Counted from the first letter of the stretch, positions 1 through 9,553 are shown. The stretch: DNA of 64,000 nucleotides from Mycolicibacterium parafortuitum (GCF_002086815.1 NZ_MVID01000013.1:62001-126000); one strand, 5' to 3'. The notes: a model not told the origin generated them from the letters alone. Program-made: numbers and translations.

Positions 1-1
1 C

Positions 2-106
2 GCCGCGGGTGTGGTGGGCTGGTGGGTCAACCCGCAGACACCCGGGATGGATGCCTGCGGAATGGCGATCAAGCTGATGGAGCTGACGCTGGCCACCCGC
101 GCCTGA
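2..106 (+). CDS. C-terminal end of a small lipoprotein (LprC/DUF3558-like), truncated by window edge
   Basis: Only the last 34 codons are present, open from the first base and ending in TGA. The tail contains NPQTPGMDACGMAIKLMELT; a Cys in an amphipathic C-terminal helix of this kind recalls DUF3558 lipoproteins. Position supports this: in M. tuberculosis the gene before the SixA-like phosphatase (Rv1276c) is lprC (Rv1275), in the same orientation. The lipobox and most of the protein lie outside the window, so the name is inferred from synteny and a short tail. It converges on the phosphatase gene across the 25-bp repeat array. Confidence 0.5.
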   Translation, partial: AAGVVGWWVNPQTPGMDACGMAIKLMELTLATRA

Positions 107-120
107 CGCCCAGCGCTCAG

Positions 121-347
121 GCCGAACTGCGCGCTCAGCGCGCTCAGGCCGAATTGCGCGCTCAGCGCTCAGGCCGAATTGCGCGCTCAGCGCTCAGGCC
201 GAATTGCGCGCTCAGCGCTCAGGCCGAATTGCGCGCTCAGCGCTCAGGCCGAATTGCGCGCTCAGCGCTCAGGCCGAATTGCGCGCTCAGCGCTCAGGCC
301 GAACTGCGCGCTCAGCGCTCAGGCCGAACTGCGCGCTCAGCGCGCGG
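121..347. repeat. 25-bp tandem repeat array, about nine units
   Basis: Nine head-to-tail units of the type GCCGAATTGCGCGCTCAGCG plus CTCAG. Units start at 121, 148, 173, 198, 223, 248, 273, 298 and 323. The first is 27 bp because of two extra bases, and units 1, 8 and 9 carry C instead of T in GAACTG. There are no spacers, so it is not a CRISPR. The last unit supplies the stop codon of the minus-strand phosphatase gene (337-339). The high identity of the inner units suggests recent slippage, so the copy number probably varies between strains. Confidence 0.92.
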
Positions 348-855
348 TATGAAACTCCGTGAGCTCCGCCCCCCGCAACGCCCACCGATCCCACGGCGCG
401 CTCGAGCGCAGCGCCGCGATCGACGACGTCGGATACTTCTGCGAGATCTGCGCCGCCGCAGCGCTGTTGCTGGATTCCTCGTCGGCCAGCCCCAGCGCGA
501 CCGACGACATCACCGGTTCGTGGCCGATCACCAGCAGCGTCGAGACCTCGTCGTCGAAGCGTGCCTGCACACCGTTGATCTCCTCGATGAGGATGCCCGC
601 GGTCGCGTCGTAGAGCCGGTCGACGAACTGCACCGGCGCGGTGATGCCGGTCCGTTCGAGCGTCTGGCGCGTCCTGGTCGCGGTCGAACACAGCACCGCG
701 TCCACCCCGCCGAACGTCGCCCGGATCCACTCGCCGGCCAGCGCCCCCTCCCGGATGCCCCGCGACGACAGCGGCCGGTCGTGGTCGACCACGCCGTCCG
801 GGTAGTCGGACTTCGCGTGGCGCAGCAGGAGCAGGGTGCGGTGTGGCTCGCTCAT
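337..855 (-). CDS. SixA-like histidine phosphatase family protein (Rv1276c-like)
   Basis: 172 residues. The N-terminus LLLLRHAKSDYPDG carries the RHxK signature of the SixA branch of the phosphoglycerate-mutase-like superfamily. The second catalytic histidine is in VIGHEPVM. SixA enzymes remove phosphate from phosphohistidine; the partner here is unknown. The ATG at 853-855 is preceded on the minus strand by TACCTT (867-862) six bases upstream, so the mRNA is probably leaderless. The last codons and the stop lie inside the final unit of the tandem repeat, so slippage could alter the C-terminus. It is divergent from the SbcD-like gene. Confidence 0.85.
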   Translation of the reverse strand: MSEPHRTLLLLRHAKSDYPDGVVDHDRPLSSRGIREGALAGEWIRATFGGVDAVLCSTATRTRQTLERTGITAPVQFVDRLYDATAGILIEEINGVQARFDDEVSTLLVIGHEPVMSSVALGLADEESSNSAAAAQISQKYPTSSIAALRSSAPWDRWALRGAELTEFHTAR

Positions 856-861
856 CCATTA

Positions 862-867
862 AAGGTA
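862..867 (-). promoter_or_regulatory. Candidate -10 box of the SixA-like gene (leaderless)
   Basis: TACCTT on the minus strand ends six bases before the ATG. This matches the TANNNT-N6-7-start arrangement of mycobacterial leaderless transcripts, and no Shine-Dalgarno sequence is visible. Prediction from sequence only. Confidence 0.45.
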
Positions 868-956
868 GGCCATGCCGGTGCGCGTCCACAGACTTGTCGG
901 CGGGCGGCCCTACAGTAGCTGTGCCTGACGGAAACCACGGGAAAGGACGGGCTGAG

Positions 957-2105
957 ATGCGTTTTCTCCATACCGCTGACTGGCAGCTCGGAATGACCCG
1001 GCACTACCTCAACGGGGATGCGCAGCCACGGTATTCGGCGGCGCGCCGGGGTGCGGTCGCGGCGCTCGGCTCGCTGGCCGACGAGGTCGGGGCCGACTTC
1101 GTGGTCGTCGCCGGCGACGTGTTCGAGCACAACCAGCTGGCCCCGCGTGAGGTCAGCACCGCGCTGGAGGCGATGCGCGCGATCAAGGTCCCGGTGTACC
1201 TGCTGCCGGGTAACCACGACCCGCTGGACGCGTCGTCGGTGTACACCAGCGCGCTGTTCACCTCCGAGCGGCCCGACAACGTCGTGGTGCTCGACACCCC
1301 GGGCGTGTACGAGGTCCGGCCCGGGCTGGAGTTGGTCGCCGCACCGTGGTTCTCGAAAGCGCCGACCACCGACCTGGTGGCCGCGGCGCTCGACGGCATC
1401 GAGGCCGACGGCACCACCCGCGTCCTTGTCGGGCACGGTGCGGTGGACATCCTCGTCCCCGACAAGGACCGTCCGTCGCTGATCGCCCTGGAAGCGGTCG
1501 AGTCGGCGATCACGCGCGGCGCGATCCACTATGTGGCGTTGGGGGACAAGCACTCCCGCATGGACGTCGGGTCGACCGGGCGCATCTGGTATTCCGGATC
1601 CCCCGAGGTCACCAACTACGACGACATCGAACCCGACCCCGGGCAGGTGCTGGTCGTCGACGTCGACGAGACCGACCCCGCCCGGCCGGTGCGGGTCGAC
1701 GCCCGCCGCGTGGGTGCCTGGCGGTTCATGTCGCTGCGCTACACGGTCGACAACAGCCGCGACGTCGCCGACCTCGACATCAACCTCGACCAGATGCCGG
1801 ACAAAGAGCGCACCGTGATCCGTCTCGGGCTGACCGGGACGCTGACGGTCACCGACCGCGCGGCGCTGGATGCGTGCGTGGACCGCTACGCGCGGCTGTT
1901 CGCCGCGCTGGTGCCGTGGGACAAGCAGACCGACATCGCGGTGATGCCCGCCGACGGGGAGTTCGACGACCTCGGGATCGGCGGGTTCGCCGCCGCGGCG
2001 GTCGAGGAGCTGGTGAGTGCCGCGCGCTCCACCGGCGACGACGCCGACGACGCCCGCGCCGCGCTGGCGCTGCTGTTGCGACTCACCGAAGGGGGCGCAG
2101 CGTGA
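957..2105 (+). CDS. Mre11/SbcD-like metallophosphoesterase (exonuclease subunit, Rv1277-like)
   Basis: 382 residues. The calcineurin-like phosphoesterase motifs are in order: HTADWQLG (D8), VVAGDVFEHN (D54), LPGNHDPLD (N86, H87, D88) and a distal VGHGA. These are the two-metal ligands of Mre11/SbcD nucleases. The gene overlaps the ABC-ATPase gene by four bases (GTGA), the usual nuclease-ATPase pairing, so the pair probably processes DNA ends. The ATG at 957 is chosen because AAAGGACGG lies just upstream; a longer upstream reading exists but would run into the divergent promoter. It is the Rv1277 relative, not necessarily the canonical sbcD of the organism. Confidence 0.87.
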   Translation: MRFLHTADWQLGMTRHYLNGDAQPRYSAARRGAVAALGSLADEVGADFVVVAGDVFEHNQLAPREVSTALEAMRAIKVPVYLLPGNHDPLDASSVYTSALFTSERPDNVVVLDTPGVYEVRPGLELVAAPWFSKAPTTDLVAAALDGIEADGTTRVLVGHGAVDILVPDKDRPSLIALEAVESAITRGAIHYVALGDKHSRMDVGSTGRIWYSGSPEVTNYDDIEPDPGQVLVVDVDETDPARPVRVDARRVGAWRFMSLRYTVDNSRDVADLDINLDQMPDKERTVIRLGLTGTLTVTDRAALDACVDRYARLFAALVPWDKQTDIAVMPADGEFDDLGIGGFAAAAVEELVSAARSTGDDADDARAALALLLRLTEGGAA

Positions 2106-4753
2106 AACTGCACCGGCTGGTCCTGACCAACTACCGCGGAATCACCCACCGCGACATCGAGTTTCCCGAACACGGTGTCGTCGTCGTCAGCGGCGCCAAC
2201 GAGGTCGGCAAGTCCTCGATGGTCGAAGCGCTCGACCTGCTGCTGGAGTCCAAGGATCGCTCGACCAAGAAAGACGTCAAGCAGGTCAAGCCCACCCACG
2301 CCGACGTCGGGGCCGAGGTCACCGCCGAGATCTCGGCCGGCCCCTACCGGTTCGTCTACCGCAAGCGGTTCCACAAGAAGCCCGAGACGGAGCTGACGGT
2401 GCTCGCCCCGAAGCGCGAACAGCTCACCGGTGACGAAGCCCATGAGCGGGTGCGGGCGATGCTCGCCGAGACGGTCGACCTCGACCTGTGGCAGGCGCAG
2501 CGGGTGTTGCAATCGGCACCGATGACGGCCGCCGACCTGTCCGGCTGCGATGCGCTGTCGCGCGCGCTGGACGTGGCCGCCGGCGATGCCGCCGACGACC
2601 CGGCCCCCGGCGGTGCTGTCGACACGCTGCTGATCGACCGCATCGAGGAGGAGTTTCGGCGCTACTTCACCGCGACCGGCAGGCCCACCGGAGAGTGGTC
2701 GGCCGCGACCGCCCGGCTGCGTGACGCCGAGCAGCAGGTCGCGCAGTGCGCGGCGGCGATGGCCGAGGTCGACGATGCGGTGCGCAGGCACGCGGTTCTC
2801 ACCACCGATATCGCCCGCATCGCCGGCGAGAGCTCCGCTGCGGCAACACAACTGGCAACGGCGACGCGGGCCGCCGAGGATGTCGCGAAGCTGCGCGCGG
2901 ACCTGGACCAGGCCACACTGCGCGCCCAGGCCGCCGATACCGCGCACACGGCGTCGCAGACCGCGCTGACCGAACGCAGGCGCAGCCGCGCCGAGATCGA
3001 CGAGCGCAACGCTGCGATCACCCGGCTGCAGGCCGAATCCGCCGCCGCCGCTGACGATCTCGAGACCGCCGCCGAGGTGAAGATCGCCGCCGACGAGGCT
3101 GCCGAGGCCGCCCGGGAAGCGCTGACGGCCAGCCAGCAGCGTGCCGACACCGCCCGCGCCGCCGTGCAACGCCTGGCCGACCGCGAGGAGGCCGACCGGC
3201 TGGCCGCCCGCCTCGCCGCCATCGAGCGGCACCAGCGCGAACTGGACGCCCTCAGCGCTGAACTCGCCACGATGACGCTGACCGACAAGCTGATGGCCGC
3301 GATCGAGCAGGCCGCGGCCATCGTGGACCGGGCCGCTGCGGCCGTCGAAAACGCTTCGGCGCACGTCGAACTGGTGGCGACGACCGACCTGGAGGTCACC
3401 GTCGGCGACACCACCGTGACGCTGGACGCCGGCGGACGGTGGGAAGCCGGGATCTCGGCCGCGACCGGTGTCGACGTCGCGGGGGTGCTGTCGCTGCGCA
3501 TCACACCGGCGGCGTCGGCGGCGGCCACCCAGGAGAAGCTCGACCTCGTGACCGCCACGCTGGCCGAGGCGCTGCAGCAGGCCGGTGTCGACGACCTGGT
3601 CGCGGCGCGGACGCTCGACCTGCGCCGCCAGGAACTGCGGGCCGCGTGCCAGCAGGTGCGGGCGGTCCTGGAGGCGCTGACCGTCGACGATTCCGCCGAC
3701 GACCTGCGGACCCGGCTGGCCGCCGTCCAGCAGCGGCTGCCGGCCGAGGACGGGCTGTTCGACGCCGACCCGGCCGCGCTCGAGCCCGCCGCCCAGCGGC
3801 TGGAACTCCTTGAGGCGACCGCGGCGCATCAGGAGGCCATCCGCGACTGCGAGACACACCGCAAGGTCGCCGAACAGGCCGGACGGCTGCTCGCCGAACG
3901 GGAACTCAACGCCGCCAGGCTCGCCCAGAAGCTACAGTCCGCGCAGCAGGAACTGGCCGCGATCACCGAGCGGCTCGCCGAGCAGCGTGCGCTGCTCGCA
4001 GACGACCAGCTGGCGCTCAAGGCCGAGACCGACGCCGAGGCAGCCGCGAAAGCCCGCGCCACGGTCGTCCAGCTGTCCGAGGAGCTGGCCCGGCACCAGC
4101 CGGAGGCGGTCGCGGCCGCGCTCGCCGACGCCGAACGATCCGTCGCGGTGGTCACGGCACGGCGCGAGGAGGCGGCCGAAGCGCTGCGCGAGGTGGCCGC
4201 CCAGCTGAAGGTGTTCGGCACCGAGGGACGTAAGGGCAGGCTCGACGCCGCCGAGACCGAGCGCGAACACGCCCAGGCCGAGTTCATCCGGGTACAGCGG
4301 CGCGCCCGCGCCGCACAGCTGCTCCGATCGGTGATGGGCAGGCACCGCGACGCGATGCGGCAGCGCTACGTCGACCCGTTCCGCGGCGAGGTGGAACGGT
4401 TGGGCCGCATCGTGTTCGGGGAATCGTTCGAGGTCGACGTGGACAGCGCGCTGCGCATCGAGCACCGCACGCTGGGCGGACGCACCGTGCCGTACGAGTC
4501 ACTGTCCGGCGGGGCCAAAGAGCAGCTCGGCATCGTGGCCAGGCTGGCCGGTGCGGCGCTGGTCGCCAAGGAGGACAGCGTGCCCGTGGTGATCGACGAT
4601 GCGCTGGGCTTCACCGATGCCGGCCGGCTGACCAAGATGGCCGAGGTGTTCGACGCGGTGGCCGGCGACGGCCAGGTGATCATCCTGACCTGCAGCCCGC
4701 AGCGCTACGCCGACGTACGCAGCGCGCACCACATCGAACTGGTCGCGGGCTGA
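2102..4753 (+). CDS. Rad50/SbcC-like AAA ATPase with coiled coil (Rv1278-like)
   Basis: 883 residues starting at GTG 2102, which overlaps the nuclease stop (GTGA). Walker A is GANEVGKSS (residues 31-39, K37). Residues about 190-720 are Ala/Glu/Arg/Gln-rich and look like long coiled coil broken by a small beta-rich middle segment (about 420-470). The ABC signature ESLSGGAKEQLG lies near 800 and Walker B VPVVIDDALG near 829. This is the layout of SMC/Rad50 ATPases, which hold DNA ends for the nuclease. I see no CxxC zinc hook at the coil apex, which fits Rv1278-type relatives better than classical SbcC. Another start further upstream would be out of phase with the overlap. Confidence 0.87.
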   Translation: MKLHRLVLTNYRGITHRDIEFPEHGVVVVSGANEVGKSSMVEALDLLLESKDRSTKKDVKQVKPTHADVGAEVTAEISAGPYRFVYRKRFHKKPETELTVLAPKREQLTGDEAHERVRAMLAETVDLDLWQAQRVLQSAPMTAADLSGCDALSRALDVAAGDAADDPAPGGAVDTLLIDRIEEEFRRYFTATGRPTGEWSAATARLRDAEQQVAQCAAAMAEVDDAVRRHAVLTTDIARIAGESSAAATQLATATRAAEDVAKLRADLDQATLRAQAADTAHTASQTALTERRRSRAEIDERNAAITRLQAESAAAADDLETAAEVKIAADEAAEAAREALTASQQRADTARAAVQRLADREEADRLAARLAAIERHQRELDALSAELATMTLTDKLMAAIEQAAAIVDRAAAAVENASAHVELVATTDLEVTVGDTTVTLDAGGRWEAGISAATGVDVAGVLSLRITPAASAAATQEKLDLVTATLAEALQQAGVDDLVAARTLDLRRQELRAACQQVRAVLEALTVDDSADDLRTRLAAVQQRLPAEDGLFDADPAALEPAAQRLELLEATAAHQEAIRDCETHRKVAEQAGRLLAERELNAARLAQKLQSAQQELAAITERLAEQRALLADDQLALKAETDAEAAAKARATVVQLSEELARHQPEAVAAALADAERSVAVVTARREEAAEALREVAAQLKVFGTEGRKGRLDAAETEREHAQAEFIRVQRRARAAQLLRSVMGRHRDAMRQRYVDPFRGEVERLGRIVFGESFEVDVDSALRIEHRTLGGRTVPYESLSGGAKEQLGIVARLAGAALVAKEDSVPVVIDDALGFTDAGRLTKMAEVFDAVAGDGQVIILTCSPQRYADVRSAHHIELVAG

Positions 4754-4786
4754 CCTCGGCGGCGTGTGCGGCGCCGGCGGGGCACA

Positions 4787-6040
4787 ATGAGCGCGATGAC
4801 GATGAATGCCAGGCGTCGCCGCGTGCACGCCAAGCTCGCGGCACTGCCGGGGGTGCGGCCGGTCCGCAGGCCGGTGCGTCCCGGCGGGGACGACGCGTTC
4901 GACGTCTACTACGTGCGCACAGGCCGCAAATCGGCTCATCCGCTGGTCGTCGTCCCGGGCGGGCCCGGCGCGGCGTCGATCGCGCTGTACCGGACGTTCC
5001 GCAGACATGCCGCGCTCGCCGGTCTCGACGTCATCATGGTCGAACACCGCGGTGTCGGGCTGTCCCGCCACGACGACTCCGGCGCCGACCTGCCCCCGGA
5101 CGCGCTGACGGTTGACGCCGTCGTCGACGACGTCGCCGCGGTGCTCGACGACGCCGGGGTCGAGCGCGCCGACGTGTACGGCGCGTCCTACGGCTCCTAC
5201 CTGGCCGCCGGGATCGGTGTGCGGCACCCGGGCCGGGTGCGGTCGATGGTGCTCGACTCGCCGCTGCTGTCGGCCGACGACATCGTCGATGTGCGTGCCC
5301 AGGTTCGGCGGGTGCTGTGGGACGGCGCCGCGGGACCGGGAGTCGCGGCCAAGGTCCGGCAACTGGTGGCCCGCGGCGGCCTGACCTCCGAAGGACTGCT
5401 GCTGACGATCGGCCTGTACGAACTCGCCGGCCCCGAGACGCTGCGCCGTCAGCTGGACCTGCTGCTCGCCGGCCGCGACCGGCTCTGGAAGCTCGCCGAG
5501 ACCGTCACCAAGTTCGTGACCGAGCGCAGGACCGCGTTCCACCACGAGCCGGACCTGGTGGAACGGATCGCCTTCCGCGAGTTGAACTACGGCGCGGTGC
5601 CCGACGGTGAGCCGCTGGACCCTGCCGTCGCGCTGCGTGGAATGGCCACCGGCGACGTCGAATTCGTCGCCGAACCCTACGATCTTCCGTCGGCGATGCC
5701 GGGCTTCAGCTGGCCGACGGCGGTGATCTCCGGCGGCCGTGACCTCACCACGCCGCCGGCCGTCGCCCGCCGCGTCGCCGAGCTGATCCCGGACGCGGTG
5801 CTCGTCGAACTGCCCACCGCGGGCCACAGCATCCTCGACATCCGTGAGCATGCGGCGCTGGAGATCTGCAAGGCCGTCAGCGCCGGGCGCATCTCCGAAC
5901 TGCCCTCCCGCGGCGGTGAATTGGACACCATGCCGGCCAACCTCTCGATGCGGCTGCTGGTCGGTGCGATCGCAGTGGCCGCCCGGGTGGAATCGGCGGT
6001 GCCCGGCGCGGCCCCGAAAACGGAGTGCCCTACTTCATGA
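4787..6040 (+). CDS. Alpha/beta hydrolase (proline iminopeptidase-like)
   Basis: 417 residues. It has the alpha/beta-hydrolase oxyanion segment VVPGGPGAAS, HRGVGLS, the nucleophile elbow GASYGS (S134) and the catalytic His in TAGHS (H347). HGGPG-like plus GxSxG is typical of the proline-iminopeptidase/tripeptidyl-peptidase branch, so it may be a peptidase or an esterase. No signal peptide is visible, so it is probably cytosolic. Starts at 4787, 4796 and 4802 are possible; 4787 follows a GGCGGGG stretch. In M. tuberculosis this slot holds a GMC oxidoreductase (Rv1279). The 3' end overlaps oppA by 11 bases tail to tail. Confidence 0.8.
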   Translation: MSAMTMNARRRRVHAKLAALPGVRPVRRPVRPGGDDAFDVYYVRTGRKSAHPLVVVPGGPGAASIALYRTFRRHAALAGLDVIMVEHRGVGLSRHDDSGADLPPDALTVDAVVDDVAAVLDDAGVERADVYGASYGSYLAAGIGVRHPGRVRSMVLDSPLLSADDIVDVRAQVRRVLWDGAAGPGVAAKVRQLVARGGLTSEGLLLTIGLYELAGPETLRRQLDLLLAGRDRLWKLAETVTKFVTERRTAFHHEPDLVERIAFRELNYGAVPDGEPLDPAVALRGMATGDVEFVAEPYDLPSAMPGFSWPTAVISGGRDLTTPPAVARRVAELIPDAVLVELPTAGHSILDIREHAALEICKAVSAGRISELPSRGGELDTMPANLSMRLLVGAIAVAARVESAVPGAAPKTECPTS

Positions 6041-7706
6041 AGCCGATCGCCGAGAAGTTCAGGTCACCGATCCCGGACGGCCCGTAGTTGGCGAGATTGC
6101 TGCGCACGGCGACGTTGCCGGGTGCCTGGAACAGCGGAAGGCTGTGACCGATCGCCCAGATCATCTTGTCCAGTTCGTTGGCCAGGGTGCGCGCCTTGGC
6201 CGCGTCCAGCTCAGAGAGCGTCTGTTCGATCTTCGCGTCGATCTCCGGGCTGCCGATCTTGCCGTAGTTGCTCTCACCGCCTGAGGCGTACGTCTGGTTC
6301 AGGCTGCCCAGCGGGAAAGCGTCGCCGCCCCAGGCGAATTGCGCGATATCGAAGTTGCCCGGCGTGATGAAGTCACTGAACAACCTGCCGCCGGCGGCGG
6401 GTACCAGCTCCAGGTTGACCCCGATCTGCGCGAGCTGGTTCTGCGCGATCTGGGCCACGCTGCGGGTGCTCGCACCGTCGTAGAACACGTCACGGAGGGT
6501 GAGCCGCTTGCCGTCCTTCTCCCGGAACTGGCCGTTGAGTTTCCAGCCCAACTCGTCGAGTTCGGTCTTGGCGGCCTCGGGGTCGAACCCGATGCTGTTG
6601 TCCTGGTAGCCCTCCTGGCCGGCCAGGTAGATATGGTTGTTCAGCGCCGCGGGGGCGTCGGTGAGGCCACGCTGGGTGACCGCCGCGATCGCCTGCCGGT
6701 CGAGGCCCTTGCTGATCGCGGTCCGCAGCGCGGGATCGGCCAGCGGCGCACCCTCGCTGCCGTTGAACGTGAGGTGGTACCAGTTCGGGGCGGGGGCGCG
6801 GCGGATCGAGACGCCGTTGGCCCGCCGGGCGCGCTCCAGATCGTCGAGTGTCGCCAGCCCCACGGAGTCCAGCGCGTTGTTCTCCAGCGCCGGGATCAGC
6901 GCGGCGTCGTCGAGCACGGTGTAGGTCATCGAATCCAGCAGCGGCGGGGTTCCCCACCATTTCGGGTTGCGGGTCAACACGATTCGCTGGGCACCGCGGT
7001 CGATGGCGGTGATCTCGAACGGTCCGGCCGACGGGCCGGGGCCGTTCAGGAACCCCTTGTTGAACGCATCGGGGTCCTGCGTCATCTCCTTCGGGAACAG
7101 CATGCCGTTACCGGCGAACATGCCGCGCCAGTCGGCGTAGTGACTGGCGAAGGTGAGCACGGCCTGGCGGTCGTCGACACCCTTGGTGACCGACGCGACG
7201 CGCTCGCTGCCGTTGGGGGCGGCGAACAGGAACCGCTCGTCCTTGCCGCTGGTCGCGTTGATCTGCGCGGCCAGGTCCTCCCACGTGACGGGCCTGCCGT
7301 TGTTCCAGACGGCCTTCGGGTTGATCGTGTACGTGACGACCTGGGGGTCGGCGCTGGTCAGCTCCACACTGGTGAAGTAGTCGGTGTTGACGGTCATCTC
7401 GCCGTCGGGCTTGATGAAGAACGCGCGCGGAAGCGTCGGCCGGTACATGCGGCCGACCTCGCCCAGGTTGCCGTCGATGTGCAGATTGTTGAAGTTGGTC
7501 GGGAACCCGGTCAGCGCCAGCCTCAGCGTTCCGCCCTGCTGCAGCGTCGCGGGGTCCTGCGGGTTGATGTCGGCCGTCGCGCCGAGTTCGGAGCTGCCGC
7601 CGGCCGACGGCGGCGCCTGCTCAGCGCTGGAGCATCCGGAGAGCACCAGCGCGGCCACCGTTCCTCCCGCGAGCAGCCGCACCAACGCACTCTTCAAGAC
7701 CGTCAT
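6030..7706 (-). CDS. oppA: Oligopeptide ABC transporter substrate-binding lipoprotein OppA
   Basis: 558 residues. A lipoprotein signal runs to the lipobox LVLSGC, followed by an SBP family 5 (peptide/nickel binding) fold with typical segments such as LTRNPKWW, QIAQNQLAQIGVNLELVP and the C-terminal HSLPLFQAP. It should be anchored to the outer face of the membrane and deliver peptides to OppBC. It is the last gene of oppBCDA on this strand, just after the oppD stop. GTG 7712 is an alternative start two codons upstream; ATG 7706 gives a normal signal peptide. M. tuberculosis OppABCD (Rv1280c-1283c) is reported to import oligopeptides such as glutathione. Confidence 0.93.
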   Translation of the reverse strand: MTVLKSALVRLLAGGTVAALVLSGCSSAEQAPPSAGGSSELGATADINPQDPATLQQGGTLRLALTGFPTNFNNLHIDGNLGEVGRMYRPTLPRAFFIKPDGEMTVNTDYFTSVELTSADPQVVTYTINPKAVWNNGRPVTWEDLAAQINATSGKDERFLFAAPNGSERVASVTKGVDDRQAVLTFASHYADWRGMFAGNGMLFPKEMTQDPDAFNKGFLNGPGPSAGPFEITAIDRGAQRIVLTRNPKWWGTPPLLDSMTYTVLDDAALIPALENNALDSVGLATLDDLERARRANGVSIRRAPAPNWYHLTFNGSEGAPLADPALRTAISKGLDRQAIAAVTQRGLTDAPAALNNHIYLAGQEGYQDNSIGFDPEAAKTELDELGWKLNGQFREKDGKRLTLRDVFYDGASTRSVAQIAQNQLAQIGVNLELVPAAGGRLFSDFITPGNFDIAQFAWGGDAFPLGSLNQTYASGGESNYGKIGSPEIDAKIEQTLSELDAAKARTLANELDKMIWAIGHSLPLFQAPGNVAVRSNLANYGPSGIGDLNFSAIGFMK

Positions 7707-7717
7707 GCGCACCGACT

Positions 7718-9553
7718 CTAACGGCGATCCGGCTGCGGGCGGGGCACCGCGTCCAGCAGTCGGCGGGTGTAGTCGTGCTGCGGGTTCTCGAACACCGAGT
7801 CGCTGTCGCCCTGTTCGACGATCGCCCCCTTGTGCATCACCGCGACCCGGTGGGCGAGGTGCCGCACCACCGACAGGTCGTGCGAGACGAACAGGTAGGC
7901 CAGCCCGAACCGTTGCTGGAGGTCGAGCAGCAGGTTGATGATGCCGGCCTGGATCGACACGTCCAGCGCCGACACCGGCTCGTCGAGCGCCAGGATCCTC
8001 GGTTGCAGCGCCAGCGCCCTGGCGATGCCGATGCGCTGTTTCTGGCCGCCGGAGAACTCCGCCGGATAGCGCCCGGCGTCCTCGCGGCGCAGCCCGACCA
8101 CGGTCAACAGCTCGCCGATCCGGTCACGCATCGCGGCCTTGTCGAAACCATTGGCCTGCAACGGTTCGGCGAGCACATCGGACACCGGCAACCGCGGGTC
8201 GAGCGAGGCCACCGGGTCCTGGAACACCACCTGCAGATCGCCGCGCAGCGCGCGCCGGCCGGCCCGGTCCAGCGACGCCACGTCGTGGCCCAGCACCTCG
8301 ATCGTGCCCGCCTCGGGTGCGGTCAGCTCCAGGATCTGGTGCAGCGTGGTGGATTTGCCGGACCCTGACTCGCCGACGATGCCGAGGGTGCGGCCGGCGT
8401 CCAGTTCGAAATCGATGCCGTCGACGGCACGGACCTCGCCGATGCGACGGCGGAACACCACGCCCTTGGTCAGCGGGTACGTCTTCGACAGCCCGGTGAC
8501 CCGCAGCACGACCTCGGGGTCGACGGCCGGCGGGTGCGCGGCCGGGGCGGTCGACACGCCGTAGATCTCCGCCGCGGACCGGCCGGCGACGTCGTCGTGG
8601 CGGATGCAGGCGACCTGGTGGCCGGCGCCGACGGTGACCAGTTCCGGTTCGGCGGCGCCGCATTCGGCGACGGCCAGCGGGCAGCGCGGCGCGAACGGAC
8701 ACCCGGGCGGCAGCGCGCTCACCGACGGCGGAGCGCCGGGGATCGGCACCAGTCGGGTGCCCTGGGAGGCGTCCAGGCGCGGCACCGAACCGAGCAGGCC
8801 GACCGTGTAGGGCATCCGGCGGCCGCGGTAGAGGTCGGCGACGGGCGCGGTCTCGACCGCGCGGCCGGCGTACATCACCAGTGCGCGATCGGCGAACTCG
8901 GCGACCACCCCGAGGTCGTGGGTGATGATCAGCACCCCGGCACCGGTCGCGTCGCGGGCGGTGCGCAGCACGTCGAGGATCTGCGCCTGCACCGTGACGT
9001 CGAGCGCGGTGGTGGGCTCATCGCAGATCAGCAGGTCGGGGTCATTGGCGATCGCGATCGCGATGACCACCCGCTGGCGTTCCCCGCCGGAGAGCTCGTG
9101 CGGAAAGGCGCGGGCCCGCTGCGCCGGCTGCCCGATGCCGACGAGCTCGAGCAGTTCGATCGCGCGGGCGCGGGCCGCCTTGGCGTCGACGCCGCGCTGA
9201 TGGATGCGGATGGCCTCGGCGATCTGGTCGCCGACGGTGTACACCGGCGTCAGCGCCGACATCGGGTCCTGGAACACCGTGCCGATCCGGGCGCCCCGGA
9301 TCCGCGACATCTGCCGGTCGTCCAGGCCGAGCAGTTCCTCACCGCCCAGCCGCACCGACCCGGACACCTCGGCGTATTCGGGCAGCAACCCGACCACGGC
9401 CATCGCGCCCGCCGACTTGCCCGCGCCGGACTCGCCGACCAGCGCGACGACCTCACCGGCGTCCACGTGATAGCTCAGGCCGCGCACGGCCGGCACCGTC
9501 TCGGTGTCCGTCGGGAACGTCACCGCCAGATCCCGCACCTCGAGCAGGCTCAT
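7718..9553 (-). CDS. oppD: Oligopeptide ABC transporter ATP-binding protein OppD (two fused ATPase domains)
   Basis: 611 residues, two complete ABC ATPases in one chain. Domain 1 has Walker A GESGAGKS, signature LSGGERQR and Walker [13 protein letters not shown]. An OPP C-terminal segment with Cys residues follows ([14 protein letters not shown]), then domain 2 with GESGSGKST, signature [10 protein letters not shown] and [12 protein letters not shown]. This is an OppD-OppF fusion, as in M. tuberculosis Rv1281c. The ATG at 9551-9553 overlaps the oppC stop (ATGA), indicating translational coupling. A longer upstream reading in the same frame is only a shadow of oppC. Confidence 0.94.
   Translation of the reverse strand: MSLLEVRDLAVTFPTDTETVPAVRGLSYHVDAGEVVALVGESGAGKSAGAMAVVGLLPEYAEVSGSVRLGGEELLGLDDRQMSRIRGARIGTVFQDPMSALTPVYTVGDQIAEAIRIHQRGVDAKAARARAIELLELVGIGQPAQRARAFPHELSGGERQRVVIAIAIANDPDLLICDEPTTALDVTVQAQILDVLRTARDATGAGVLIITHDLGVVAEFADRALVMYAGRAVETAPVADLYRGRRMPYTVGLLGSVPRLDASQGTRLVPIPGAPPSVSALPPGCPFAPRCPLAVAECGAAEPELVTVGAGHQVACIRHDDVAGRSAAEIYGVSTAPAAHPPAVDPEVVLRVTGLSKTYPLTKGVVFRRRIGEVRAVDGIDFELDAGRTLGIVGESGSGKSTTLHQILELTAPEAGTIEVLGHDVASLDRAGRRALRGDLQVVFQDPVASLDPRLPVSDVLAEPLQANGFDKAAMRDRIGELLTVVGLRREDAGRYPAEFSGGQKQRIGIARALALQPRILALDEPVSALDVSIQAGIINLLLDLQQRFGLAYLFVSHDLSVVRHLAHRVAVMHKGAIVEQGDSDSVFENPQHDYTRRLLDAVPRPQPDRR

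Noticed and set aside
121..347. CRISPR array
   Set aside because: The 25-bp units are directly joined without spacers, and no cas genes are nearby.
22..918. 298-codon plus-strand frame across the tandem repeats
   Set aside because: It translates the repeat as AELRAQRS-type monotony and runs antisense through the phosphatase gene; no ribosome site or domain.
1886..3859. 657-codon minus-strand frame opposite the Rad50-like gene
   Set aside because: Typical GC-rich antisense shadow; the plus-strand frame has all ATPase motifs.
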